From Terriglobales bacterium (GTDB lineage Bacteria > Acidobacteriota > Terriglobia > Terriglobales > Acidobacteriaceae): DNA of 64,000 nt. The notes under the pieces were generated by a model. It searched no databases. It had not been told where the DNA came from and saw only the letters and a program-made list of their open reading frames with translations. The first letter of the stretch is position 1, and each line of letters opens with the position of its first letter. The stretch spans positions 1 through 64,000 of the forward strand of contig DATMXP010000015.1 of NCBI GenBank assembly GCA_035561515.1, written 5' to 3'. Shown piece after piece: positions 25,745 to 34,144 of the stretch. The position numbers and the translations under genes are program-made.

Positions 25745-26815
25745 TTAGACAATGCCGTATCGCGTTCTCGCCATGTCCACGATCTCGCCGATCAGTTCCG
25801 TGTACGACCGGCCCGACTTCTTCGCCGCCATCGCGAACTCCTGGCCGCTCGCCAGCCACGGGTTCGGATTGGCCTCGATCACGTAGATCTCGCCCTTGTC
25901 GTTCAGGCGCATGTCGATGCGGCCATAGTCACGTAGCTTGCACGCGCGATATGCGCCGAGCGCCGTGTCCTGCAAACGCTTGGTCGTCTCCTCGTCAAGG
26001 TCTTCGACGATCACGGACTTGGTGAGCTTGTAGGCTTCGGTATCTTTCTCGAACTTTACGTCCTGTCCAGCGATGCGAGGCGTGCCCTTCGGCAGCTTCG
26101 ACAGGTCGAGTTCGATCAGCGGCAATACTTCGGTGTTCTCGTAACTGCCGAGGATCGACGCATAGATTTCGCGCCCTTCGATGTACTCCTCGATCAGCGC
26201 GGGACAGTCGAACTCTTCGTGGATGTAATGGATCTTCTCCATCAGGTCCTTGATCGAGTCCACCACCGAAGTGGTATCGATGCCGATGGAGCCGTCTTCC
26301 GCGACGGGCTTCACGATGAGCGGAAACTTGATATCGTGCGAGTGGTCGAGCAGGCCGCGATACGACATCGCGAAGAACGGAGTATTGACGCCGTGAAAGG
26401 CGAACATCTTCTTGGCGACGGCTTTATCTTGTGCCAGGAACAGCCCATGCGGTCCGCTGCCCGTATAAGGCAGCCCGGCAAGGTCCAGGTACGCGGCGAT
26501 GTTCATGTCCTTGGTGTCATCGCCGGCATACGATTCGACAAGATTGAAAACCAGATCGGCGCCGCACTTCGCCAGCGCCGTGAGAGTCTGGTTGCGGCCG
26601 TCAAGAACTTGATAGGTCGGCTCGTGGCCGAGCTTCTGCAAAGCCTCGAAGATTTCTTCGCGGTCGTGTTTTTCTTTCTTCTTCTTGCGCGTGGGCTTCT
26701 TCTTCGCCTTGCGGCGGACGGGCTTCTCCGGCTCCGGTTCAGGTTCCGGCGGCGGCGCGCCTGCCTCTTCCCAGGTGTCGTAGAGAACGGCGATCTTCAG
26801 TTTTGAAGACGGCAT
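25745..26815 (-). CDS. ATP-grasp ligase related to D-alanine--D-alanine ligase
   Basis: A 356-residue ATP-grasp protein from the ATG at 26815, which has GGAG eight bases upstream; an in-frame TTG lies four codons earlier. After strand 1 (KLKIAVLYDTWEE) comes a Pro/Glu then Lys/Arg-rich insertion of about 35 residues. The ATP-grasp core follows: KKMFAFHGVNTPFFA, FPLIVKPVAEDGSIGID, CPALIEEYIEGREIYASILG, and the metal-binding end RIDMRLNDKGEIYVIEANPNPWL. Ddl enzymes have this order, but murein synthesis genes are absent here; it is coupled to a metallopeptidase. Substrate unknown. Confidence 0.85.
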   Translation of the reverse strand: MPSSKLKIAVLYDTWEEAGAPPPEPEPEPEKPVRRKAKKKPTRKKKKEKHDREEIFEALQKLGHEPTYQVLDGRNQTLTALAKCGADLVFNLVESYAGDDTKDMNIAAYLDLAGLPYTGSGPHGLFLAQDKAVAKKMFAFHGVNTPFFAMSYRGLLDHSHDIKFPLIVKPVAEDGSIGIDTTSVVDSIKDLMEKIHYIHEEFDCPALIEEYIEGREIYASILGSYENTEVLPLIELDLSKLPKGTPRIAGQDVKFEKDTEAYKLTKSVIVEDLDEETTKRLQDTALGAYRACKLRDYGRIDMRLNDKGEIYVIEANPNPWLASGQEFAMAAKKSGRSYTELIGEIVDMARTRYGIV

Positions 26816-26842
26816 CAACTGCTCCAATCAACGGGGGAAAAG

Positions 26843-27856
26843 TTACCGCTGAACAAAATTCCCTCTCAGCAGATAGTTCATCGCGAGCGCGGTCAGATAC
26901 ACGCTCAATTCGGCGACGTATTCCGGTTCGCGGCGCGTGTTCACACGAAGTTCCAGTTCGCGGACACGCTGTTGTACCGACTCTACCAGCTTCTTGGCGG
27001 TCGGGCGTTGCAATCCGGTCCAATAGGTAACCTTATCTACTAACGTCTTACGATGTTCATGGATGAGTTCGTCCGCCGCGCGCTGCTCGGCTTGCGGCAC
27101 GCGCGTCGGCCCGAAGATGTCGATCAGGTCCGTGTCCATCGCCAGATCATCCGGCGCTGCGGCGTGCTCCAGCGACCTCTCGTAGAACTGCGCGACCGTC
27201 TCTTCCATGTCGTCGGTCGTGATGTCCGGACGCCCGCGCTTCCGGATCGGATCGATACTTCCGACCGCCGTTCCGATGCGGTCCATGTATTCGAGCTTCT
27301 CCAGCGCGCCCCAATACTTGTACTTCGAGCGCCACTTGGAATCAGGTGTCAGCCAGACAGCGAACGTTTCGGCGAAGTCCTCATCGGGATGCTTCTGCGC
27401 ATACCAACCAGCGATGTGGCGAACATATCGCCGCGAGAACGCAACGGGCTTGTAGTTCTCCCGATACGCTCGACGAAACGGCCCGAACAGTTGCTTCCAC
27501 TCCGAAGTCCGATAGAGCTTGTAGGCGTAGTTGAATGCGTGTCCCGCTTCGTGACGCAGGTACATCATGATCTCGGCATCGGTCTCAAGATCGTTGACCT
27601 GAGCCTCGATCTCCGACAACCGCTTGTCACCCAGATAGAACGGAATCCCGATGACCGGTTCGCCTGAAGGACACCCCCACTCATCGCTGAGGTAAACGCC
27701 AGGCTTGAACTTGAGCAGCCCTTTGTCGGCCAATTCCTGGTACATCTGCTGCACATGCAGCTCGACCGGTGAGCCTTCCAGCTTCAATCCCAGATCGCAG
27801 ATCCGCGTTTGAAGGATCGCCTGTGCGTCTTCCGGCAATGTGTCAAAGGTACGCAA
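26843..27856 (-). CDS. Putative zinc-binding metallopeptidase (HExxH)
   Basis: A 337-residue zincin-like protein. HEAGH at residues 102-106 and a downstream Glu in DEDFAETFAVWL (Glu163) give the HExxH...E zinc set of gluzincins; the surrounding RHEAGHAFNYAYKLYRT fits the family of putative zinc-binding metallopeptidases. No signal peptide is seen, so it is probably cytosolic. The only start in frame is TTG, without an obvious Shine-Dalgarno site. It lies 70 bases after the MarR-GNAT gene and 27 before the ATP-grasp gene, so the three appear to form an operon. Confidence 0.8.
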   Translation of the reverse strand: MRTFDTLPEDAQAILQTRICDLGLKLEGSPVELHVQQMYQELADKGLLKFKPGVYLSDEWGCPSGEPVIGIPFYLGDKRLSEIEAQVNDLETDAEIMMYLRHEAGHAFNYAYKLYRTSEWKQLFGPFRRAYRENYKPVAFSRRYVRHIAGWYAQKHPDEDFAETFAVWLTPDSKWRSKYKYWGALEKLEYMDRIGTAVGSIDPIRKRGRPDITTDDMEETVAQFYERSLEHAAAPDDLAMDTDLIDIFGPTRVPQAEQRAADELIHEHRKTLVDKVTYWTGLQRPTAKKLVESVQQRVRELELRVNTRREPEYVAELSVYLTALAMNYLLRGNFVQR

Positions 27857-27926
27857 GATGACGTGCGTGGAAGATTACCAGCGTTGCGGCCCAATTGGGC
27901 AGGTACCAGTTGGACGCGTCCCGCGG

Positions 27927-28850
27927 TTACAGGTCCCTTTCCCAGGTCTCGGCGACCAGATCCTTCCCGAAGCTGCGGTTCTTCTGCTGCGACATCAGTC
28001 GGAAGCCGGTTTTCTGGTAGATTGCCCGAGCGGCGGTGAGGTTTGCCTGCGTCCAGAGCGTCATCTTCTTGTAGCCGACTTGCTTGGCGTAGCGAACGCA
28101 CTCTTCCACCAGCCTGCGTCCGAGTCCCAGTCCGCGGGCGCTTGGCTCCAGGTAGAGCATCCGCAGCTTGGCGGTGTCGTCGTCCTTGCGGACGAGGAAA
28201 ATGGAACCGACGATCTCGCCATTGCGTTCGGCCACCCAGCACTTCTCGCGCTTGGGGTCGTAGTTCTTCACGAACTCGGCCACGATTTCGGCCACCAGGG
28301 CCTCGAATCGCTCGTCCCAACCGTATTCCTGCCAGTACAACTCGCCGTGGCGATGAACGATCCATCCCATGTCTCCCGGCCGATGCGACCGCAGGATGAT
28401 CGGCTCGCGTGCCGGATCCGGCGGAGAAAGCAGGTTCTCGATCGTATGCATGGCGCGGACGAGTTGATGGCGATCCGGCGCGGAAAGGCGTTCGAGAAGG
28501 TTGTTGATTTCGGTGCTTGCTGCCGCGTTGAGTGGCTCGAACTCCGTGCGCCCCTTCTCGGTGAGAGTCAGGATCGTCTGCCGTCCGTCTGACTTCGACT
28601 GCTGTCGCTCGATCAGGCCTTCCGACTGGAAGCGGCGAAGGATGCGGCTCAGGTACCCGCGATCCAGACCCAGTTCCTGGCCGAGTTCGGAGGCTGTCCA
28701 TTGGTCGCGATGGGCGAGTTCATAGAGCACCCGGACCTCGGTCAGCGAGAGGCGGGAGCTGTGAAGGTGATCGGTAAGTAGGCCTATCTGCTTGGTGTAG
28801 AAGCGGTTAAAGCGTCGGACGGAAGCAATGGCAGGATCTTGGGCGACCAT
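27927..28850 (-). CDS. MarR-type regulator fused to GNAT acetyltransferase
   Basis: A 307-residue two-domain protein. Residues about 25-135 are a MarR winged helix (LTEVRVLYELAHRDQWTASELGQELGLDRGYLSRILRRFQSEGLI). Residues about 145-300 are a GNAT acetyltransferase with the acetyl-CoA loop SARGLGLGRRLVEECVRYAK. The fusion is a known bacterial arrangement. The ATG at 28850 is chosen over the TTG at 28865 because the promoter's -10 lies there, which predicts a leaderless message. An inverted repeat over this promoter suggests autoregulation of the three-gene operon. Confidence 0.87.
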   Translation of the reverse strand: MVAQDPAIASVRRFNRFYTKQIGLLTDHLHSSRLSLTEVRVLYELAHRDQWTASELGQELGLDRGYLSRILRRFQSEGLIERQQSKSDGRQTILTLTEKGRTEFEPLNAAASTEINNLLERLSAPDRHQLVRAMHTIENLLSPPDPAREPIILRSHRPGDMGWIVHRHGELYWQEYGWDERFEALVAEIVAEFVKNYDPKREKCWVAERNGEIVGSIFLVRKDDDTAKLRMLYLEPSARGLGLGRRLVEECVRYAKQVGYKKMTLWTQANLTAARAIYQKTGFRLMSQQKNRSFGKDLVAETWERDL

Positions 28851-28857
28851 GTGAGGA

Positions 28858-28886
28858 ATAGTCAACTATTTAATTGACTATGTCAA
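28858..28886 (-). promoter_or_regulatory. Promoter and operator of the MarR-GNAT operon
   Basis: On the minus strand a consensus -35 TTGACA (28886-28881) is 17 bases from GACTAT (28863-28858), seven bases before the ATG. TAGTCAA (28859-28865) and TTGACTA (28874-28880) form an inverted repeat with an 8-base spacer, and GTCAACTAT occurs again at 28882. This fits a MarR operator overlapping its own promoter. Confidence 0.65.
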
Positions 28887-29036
28887 CTATATTATTTTGG
28901 AGAAGGTGCTTGTGCCAATTCGTTTATCCGATAGGGGCAATCCAAATTTCAGATTTGCTCCTTAGGGCGATAACCCTCATCATAGGACCCGACATCGAAA
29001 TGCTCTAATCGTGCTGACGCACGGTTACGCAATGTT

Positions 29037-29150
29037 ATGACGCAGATCCGCTCGACAAGCCGTCCGATTACAACAACACCGGGTACAAGTGTGCGAATTA
29101 GCACACCGACACCAAATCCGGGCGGCGGGCCGATCAGGAAGAGTCCATAG
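29037..29150 (+). CDS. Threonine operon leader peptide
   Basis: A 37-codon ORF ending 89 bases before lysC. It encodes eight Thr (including a run of three) and four Ile codons: PITTTPGTSVRISTPTPNP is the core. This is the composition of thrL peptides, in which ribosome stalling at Thr/Ile codons controls a downstream terminator. GTGTGC/GCACAC inside it (29089-29106) can pair. GGCGGCGGG (29121-29129), still inside the peptide gene, can pair with CCCACCGCC of the terminator. No strong Shine-Dalgarno site is visible before the ATG. Confidence 0.75.
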   Translation: MTQIRSTSRPITTTPGTSVRISTPTPNPGGGPIRKSP

Positions 29151-29178
29151 CAAAGCTCTAAAAGATCAAGATTCAGAG

Positions 29179-29215
29179 AACCCACCGCCCAAGAGGCAGG
29201 TGGGTTTTGTGTTTT
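29179..29215 (+). terminator. Attenuator terminator of the threonine operon
   Basis: AACCCACC (29179-29186) pairs with GGTGGGTT (29199-29206), extended inward by GCC/GGC with one bulged A, and is followed by TTGTGTTTT. Its left arm CCCACCGCC can instead pair with GGCGGCGGG at 29121-29129 (one mismatch), which would be the antiterminator. It lies between the Thr-rich leader peptide and lysC. Confidence 0.85.
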
Positions 29216-29239
29216 CAGGGGACGAATAGGGAGCCAGTA

Positions 29240-30691
29240 ATGATCGTAATGAAATTCGGTGGGACTTCAGTGGAGAACGAGAAGGCCATGCGCCGTGTGG
29301 GCGAGATCGTTCGCGGACGATTGAAGCAGAAGCCGGTCGTAGTGGTGAGCGCGATGGCGGGCATTACCGACTCGCTGGTCGCGATGGCGAACTCGGCGGC
29401 GAGGGGAGCGCTTCCGGAGGCCTTCAAGTTATTGAGGCAGGTCCGACAACGACACGTGAATGTCGCAAACGAATTGCTGGGCGCCAGGAACTCCAGTGAA
29501 CTGAGAGCGGCGATTCAACAACAACTGGATGCTTTGCAGGACGTGTTGCGCGGCGTTGCGGCACTCGGGGAGTTGTCGGCAAGAACGATGGACAACGTCC
29601 TTGCGACCGGGGAAGTGCTCTCCAGCCAAATGGTGGCGGCAGGTTTCAGGGCAATGGGCATGGAATCCGTACATGTTGATTCACGACGATGCGTGGTGAC
29701 GGATGGGAACCACACGAAGGCTGTGCCGCTTGCGGATGCAACCAACGAGAAACTGCGCCAAGCGGTACGGCCGTTGCTGGCGGCAGGGAAGGTTCCCGTG
29801 ATGGGAGGGTTCATTGCGGCGACTGAGGACGGCGTGACCACCACGCTGGGTCGCGGCGGATCGGATTTTTCAGCAGCGATCGTCGGGGCAGGTTTGCAGG
29901 CGCGACGAATCGAGATCTGGACTGACGTAGATGGAATGATGACGACCGATCCGCGAATTTGTCCCGAAGCGCAAAAGATCGATGTCATTGGATTCGATGA
30001 AGCGTCAGAGCTGGCCTACTTCGGGGCCAAGGTTCTTCATCCCGCGACTCTCATTCCTGCTGTCGAGAAAGACATTCCTGTTTACATCCTGAATTCAAGA
30101 AATCCTCGGAACAAGGGCACCTGCATCCGGCGTCACGCACGACCGGGTGGCAATTTCTTCCGTGCGATCGCACTGAAGAAGGGGGCACGAGTGATCAGCG
30201 TGAGGTCTCCGCGCATGCTGATGGCGCACGGGTTTCTGCGCGCGCTGTTTGAGGCTTTCGACCGTCACGCGTGCGTGGCGGACCTTGTTTCCACTTCGGA
30301 GGTCAGCGTTTCGGTGACGCTCGATGGGGCGCGCGATGTTTCCGGGCTAGTGAGGGACCTGGAGAAACTCGGCGACGTTTCAGTCGAAGACAAGAAGGCG
30401 ATTGTTTGTCTTGTCGGCGAAGACATCAGCGGGCGAGTTGGTGTGGCGGCGAAGGTCTTCAGCCTAATGGCTGAAGGGAACATCAACCTGCACATGATTT
30501 CGCAGGGCGCCTCGGAGATCAACATCAGCTTCGTGTTGGAAGAACGTGATGGTGCGGACGCGGTGAAGAGACTGCACCGGCATTTCTTCGAGCGGAGCAA
30601 CGTAGCGCGGCAGAAGCGGGCTGCCGCTCCGATGCGGGACTCAGCGCTCGCGTTGATGAATGAAGTTTCGGCACAGTCGGGGGTGGCGTAA
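29240..30691 (+). CDS. lysC: Aspartate kinase with ACT domains
   Basis: Phosphorylates aspartate, the first step to Thr, Met and Lys. KFGGTSV at residues 5-11 is the kinase signature, with LGRGGSDFSA and a WTDVDGMMTTDPR segment further on. Two ACT regions (about 320-460) include VSTSEVSVSVTLDG and NLHMISQGASEINISFVLEE, the effector-binding part. It has 483 residues from the ATG at 29240, preceded by GGGAG; the frame is open upstream into the attenuator. Monofunctional, but its neighbour hom overlaps by one base, mirroring the fused ThrA. Confidence 0.96.
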   Translation: MIVMKFGGTSVENEKAMRRVGEIVRGRLKQKPVVVVSAMAGITDSLVAMANSAARGALPEAFKLLRQVRQRHVNVANELLGARNSSELRAAIQQQLDALQDVLRGVAALGELSARTMDNVLATGEVLSSQMVAAGFRAMGMESVHVDSRRCVVTDGNHTKAVPLADATNEKLRQAVRPLLAAGKVPVMGGFIAATEDGVTTTLGRGGSDFSAAIVGAGLQARRIEIWTDVDGMMTTDPRICPEAQKIDVIGFDEASELAYFGAKVLHPATLIPAVEKDIPVYILNSRNPRNKGTCIRRHARPGGNFFRAIALKKGARVISVRSPRMLMAHGFLRALFEAFDRHACVADLVSTSEVSVSVTLDGARDVSGLVRDLEKLGDVSVEDKKAIVCLVGEDISGRVGVAAKVFSLMAEGNINLHMISQGASEINISFVLEERDGADAVKRLHRHFFERSNVARQKRAAAPMRDSALALMNEVSAQSGVA

Positions 30692-31986
30692 TGGCAACGT
30701 CGGTGCGGTACATGTCGGACGCGGTGAGTTATCCGGAAGAGAGCTGCAAACTGGCGCTAGTCGGCTTTGGCACGGTGGGCAGTGCGGTGGCGAGATTGCT
30801 TCATGCTCGGCGCCACGAGCACGGACTTCAATTGACTCACGTGTTCAATCGCAGCGTGGAACGGAAGAAAGTGGAGTGGATGTCGCCGGAGGTCGAGTGG
30901 ACGGAGAACATTGACGATGTGATCGCGTCCGACGCCGACGTGGTGGTGGAACTGGTGGGCGGAATCGAGCCGGCGTACGACTGGGTCAGTCGTGCGCTGG
31001 AATCGGGAAAGTCGGTGGTGACGGCGAACAAGCAGTTGATCGCGCATTACGGGTCGGAGTTGATGGAACTGGCTCAGAAGTGCGGGCAGAGGCTGGCATT
31101 TGGCGCGAGCGTTGCGGGCGGCGTGCCGGTGCTGGCAGGACTTCAAGATGGCCTTGGTGGCGACAGGTTGTTCCGGCTGTCGGGAATCCTGAACGGAACG
31201 TGCAATTACATTCTGACGCGAATCGAGTCTGCGGGGATATCGTTCGCGGAAGCCTTGCGCGAGGCGCAAGAGAAGGGATTCGCGGAAGCGGATCCAACGG
31301 ACGACATCGACGGCTACGACGCCAGGGCGAAACTGGTAATACTGGCGCGAGTCGGGTTGCAGGCCGCGATCCGTCCGCAGCAGGTCGAGTGTGAGTCGAT
31401 CCGGAGGCTGGCGCATGTCGATTTCGAGTATGCGCACGAGTTGGGATGCACGATCCGGCAGGTGTCTAGAGTGGAGAAGCATTCGGATAGGCTGTATGCC
31501 TCGGTCGAGCCTGCACTGGTGAAACAGGATTCGGCCCTTGCTGCGATCAGCGGAAGCCAAAACCTGGTGGTGAGCACGGGCGAGTTCGGCGGCGATACGG
31601 TGTTCTCGGGTTTCGGTGCAGGCGGAAATCCGACGGCTGTCGCGGTCGTGTCGGACCTGCTGCAGATCGCGCGGCAGCGCTCGCAAGCGGCTTCGGCGAT
31701 GAATGCGGAAGAGTACGAGGTAAGCGGCGATTTCGAGTCGATGCAATATGTTCGCTTCGTGGTGAAAGACAAGCCGGGCATCATCGCGACACTGGCAAGA
31801 GTATTCTCTGAGCACCGGATCAACGTGGATGCTGTGCTGCAACGACGCGGGTACTCGAAAGCGGAGTTGCCGTTTGTGATCACGCTGGAGTCGTGTCCGA
31901 AGAGCCGACTGCAGCAGGCATTGAACGAAATGAGTTCGCTGGAATTCCTGGTGGAAGAACCTGTGAGTATGCCGTTGCTGGCATAG
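30691..31986 (+). CDS. hom: Homoserine dehydrogenase
   Basis: Reduces aspartate semialdehyde to homoserine. The NAD(P) site GFGTVG is at residues 25-30; GILNGTCNYILTRIE and EADPTDDIDGYDARAK are catalytic-domain signatures. A C-terminal ACT domain (VRFVVKDKPGIIATLARVFSEHRINVDAV) suggests Thr feedback. It has 431 residues and starts on the last base of lysC (TAATG). Confidence 0.97.
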   Translation: MATSVRYMSDAVSYPEESCKLALVGFGTVGSAVARLLHARRHEHGLQLTHVFNRSVERKKVEWMSPEVEWTENIDDVIASDADVVVELVGGIEPAYDWVSRALESGKSVVTANKQLIAHYGSELMELAQKCGQRLAFGASVAGGVPVLAGLQDGLGGDRLFRLSGILNGTCNYILTRIESAGISFAEALREAQEKGFAEADPTDDIDGYDARAKLVILARVGLQAAIRPQQVECESIRRLAHVDFEYAHELGCTIRQVSRVEKHSDRLYASVEPALVKQDSALAAISGSQNLVVSTGEFGGDTVFSGFGAGGNPTAVAVVSDLLQIARQRSQAASAMNAEEYEVSGDFESMQYVRFVVKDKPGIIATLARVFSEHRINVDAVLQRRGYSKAELPFVITLESCPKSRLQQALNEMSSLEFLVEEPVSMPLLA

Positions 31987-31995
31987 GGAGAACGA

Positions 31996-33204
31996 ATGCA
32001 TCTGCGATGCAGTAACGAACAATGCGCCACGACGTTTGATTTACACGAGCGGGTCCTGTCGTGTCACCGGTGCGGAGATCTGCTGGAAGTGGTGGTCGAC
32101 GCGGCAACGAAAAACGCTGCCGCGCTGAAGAAGCTTTGGCTGGAACGGCGCGGCTCCTACGCTCCGAAGGACGCCAGTGGAGTGTGGCGCTTCCGAGAAC
32201 TCCTGCCATCGTACGACGACGTGATAACGCTCAGCGAGGGGAATACGCCCCTGGTGCGCGGGCAGAAGTCGGCAGACTGGGCAGGTGTGCGCAACCTGCG
32301 ATTCAAGCACCTGGGCTGGAACCCGACGGGGTCGTTCAAAGACCTGGGTATGACGGTGGGCATGACCGAAGCGAAGTTCGTTGGCGCGAAAGCGGTGGGG
32401 TGCGCGTCGACGGGGAATACCTCGGCTTCGCTCGCCGCCTATGCGGCACGGGCGGAGTTGGTGGCGAAGGTCTATTTGCCGGCAGGAAAGGCTTCGACCA
32501 ACAAGATGGCGCAGGCCGTGGATTTCGGCGCCGAGATCGTGCAGGTGGAAGGGAACTTCGATCGAGCGCTCGACGCGTTGCTCGAGGTTCGCGATCTCTA
32601 TTTCCTAAATTCGATTAATCCATTCCGGCTCGAAGGACAGAAAACGGCGATGTTTGAACTGCTCGAACAACTGGAGTGGCGAGTGCCGGATTACGTTGTG
32701 GTTCCCGGCGGGAATTTGGGGAACAGCTCCGCGTTCGGAAAAGCGTTCGACGAATTGAAAGCCGCGGGCCTGATCGATCGTGTGCCGAAGCTGGTGGTGG
32801 TGCAGGCGGAGGGGGCGAATCCTTTTGCCTGGATGTGGCGTTCGGGGGTTGAAGAGCTGGAGCCGCAGGAACATCCCGAGACGGTAGCTTCGGCGATCCG
32901 CATCGGTAATCCGAGATCGTGGAGGAAAAGCCTTCGCGGCGTGAAGAGCACGGGCGGTTTCGTGATGGACGTGACGGACGAGGAGATCGGCGAGGCGAAG
33001 GCGATGATCGGCCGCGACGGAATCGGGTGCGAGCCGGCATCGGCGACCACGCTGGCAGCGCTGCGGAAACTGAGCGAGTCCGGGAAGATCGATCGGGATG
33101 CGGTGGTGATTGCGGTGCTCACGGGGCATGCGCTGAAGGATACGGACTTCATCGTGAAGAATAGCGGAAATGAATTGGCGGCGCTCTCGGAGGTGAAGGC
33201 GTGA
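31996..33204 (+). CDS. thrC: Threonine synthase
   Basis: PLP enzyme that turns O-phosphohomoserine into threonine. The 402 residues start with a zinc-ribbon-like region (Cys5, Cys10, Cys23, Cys26), as in other short threonine synthases. The PLP lysine lies in WNPTGSFKDLGMTVG and the phosphate-binding loop in VVPGGNLGNSSA. It overlaps thrB by four bases (GTGA). Confidence 0.96.
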   Translation: MHLRCSNEQCATTFDLHERVLSCHRCGDLLEVVVDAATKNAAALKKLWLERRGSYAPKDASGVWRFRELLPSYDDVITLSEGNTPLVRGQKSADWAGVRNLRFKHLGWNPTGSFKDLGMTVGMTEAKFVGAKAVGCASTGNTSASLAAYAARAELVAKVYLPAGKASTNKMAQAVDFGAEIVQVEGNFDRALDALLEVRDLYFLNSINPFRLEGQKTAMFELLEQLEWRVPDYVVVPGGNLGNSSAFGKAFDELKAAGLIDRVPKLVVVQAEGANPFAWMWRSGVEELEPQEHPETVASAIRIGNPRSWRKSLRGVKSTGGFVMDVTDEEIGEAKAMIGRDGIGCEPASATTLAALRKLSESGKIDRDAVVIAVLTGHALKDTDFIVKNSGNELAALSEVKA

Positions 33205-34136
33205 GCGTCGAGATGAGAGAGCAGCTCGAAGTGACGGTGCCGGCTTCCATTGCAAATCTCGGACCGGGCTTCGACACGCTTGCCGTTGCCGTGCAGTTGT
33301 ACCTGCGATTGAAAGTGAAGGTCGTGAACGGTCGCGACAAACTCGACTTTCAGTTCGTGAGGAATCCGCTGAAGGGCGAGAACTATATTCAACGGGCGTT
33401 TCGTTTCCTGGCGCGACAACACGGTGGGTCACATGCGTCGCTCGCGGTCGAGGTGCATAGCGAAATTCCGATGCGGTCAGGATTGGGAAGCAGTGCGGCA
33501 GCGACGGTTGCCGGGCTCCGATTGTATGAAGCGCTTTATGGGCCACTGCCCTCGCAGGCGTTGCTGAACGCGGCGTGCACGCTTGAGGGGCATCCGGATA
33601 ACGCTGCTGCTGCGCTGTTTGGCGGGTTGACGGCGAGTTGCCAATTGCCGGATGGATCCGCGTATGCTGCGCAGTTCCATTGGCCGGAGCAATTGCAGTT
33701 CGTCGTTCTGACGCCGGATGTGGCGTTGGCTACTTCTGAGTCGCGAAGAGTACTGCCGACGATGGTGCCTCGTTCGGATGCGGTGTTTAACCTTCAGCGG
33801 ATGGCGTTGCTGCTGCAGTTGTTGCAGAGCGGCAATTTTTCACTTCTCCGGCAGGCGCTCAGCGACCGGTTGCATCAGCCGTTTCGTCAGGCGCTGGTAC
33901 CGGGACTGGAGCAGGCACTGCACCTGGAACACGAGTCGGTGCTCGGCGTTTGCCTGAGCGGTGCGGGTCCGTCGATTGTGGCGTTTGCCGAACGTGACCA
34001 CGAGGTGGTGGCGAAGTTGCTGGCGTCGTGCGTGGAGAAATCGGGAATCGATTTCGAGGTGAGGACGTTGAAGGTACACCAGGCGGATGGGGAATCTGTT
34101 GCGGCTGATTATGACCCCTGCACGGTGTGCGTCTAG
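33201..34136 (+). CDS. thrB: Homoserine kinase (GHMP family), GTG start
   Basis: Phosphorylates homoserine for threonine synthase. It has 311 residues with the GHMP opening VPASIANLGPGFDTLAVA and the ATP loop PMRSGLGSSAAATVAGL; the third motif GVCLSGAGPSIVAF is near the C-terminus. The GTG start overlaps the thrC stop, so the two are translationally coupled. Pathway order lysC-hom-thrC-thrB is complete for threonine from aspartyl phosphate except asd. Confidence 0.96.
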   Translation: MSVEMREQLEVTVPASIANLGPGFDTLAVAVQLYLRLKVKVVNGRDKLDFQFVRNPLKGENYIQRAFRFLARQHGGSHASLAVEVHSEIPMRSGLGSSAAATVAGLRLYEALYGPLPSQALLNAACTLEGHPDNAAAALFGGLTASCQLPDGSAYAAQFHWPEQLQFVVLTPDVALATSESRRVLPTMVPRSDAVFNLQRMALLLQLLQSGNFSLLRQALSDRLHQPFRQALVPGLEQALHLEHESVLGVCLSGAGPSIVAFAERDHEVVAKLLASCVEKSGIDFEVRTLKVHQADGESVAADYDPCTVCV

Positions 34137-34144
34137 AGGACGGG

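Noticed and set aside
27784..28701. Second minus-strand ORF (305 codons) overlapping the MarR-GNAT gene
   Set aside because: Different frame of the same DNA, Arg/Gly/Pro-rich and domain-free, while the other frame has clear MarR and GNAT motifs.
28949..29185. Minus-strand 78-codon ORF across the thr leader
   Set aside because: It is the reverse of the leader peptide and terminator region; the + strand peptide and attenuator explain the sequence better.
30757..32022. Minus-strand ORF of 421 codons opposite hom
   Set aside because: Rich in His, Arg and Gln with no domain, fully covered by the homoserine dehydrogenase gene; a composition artefact.
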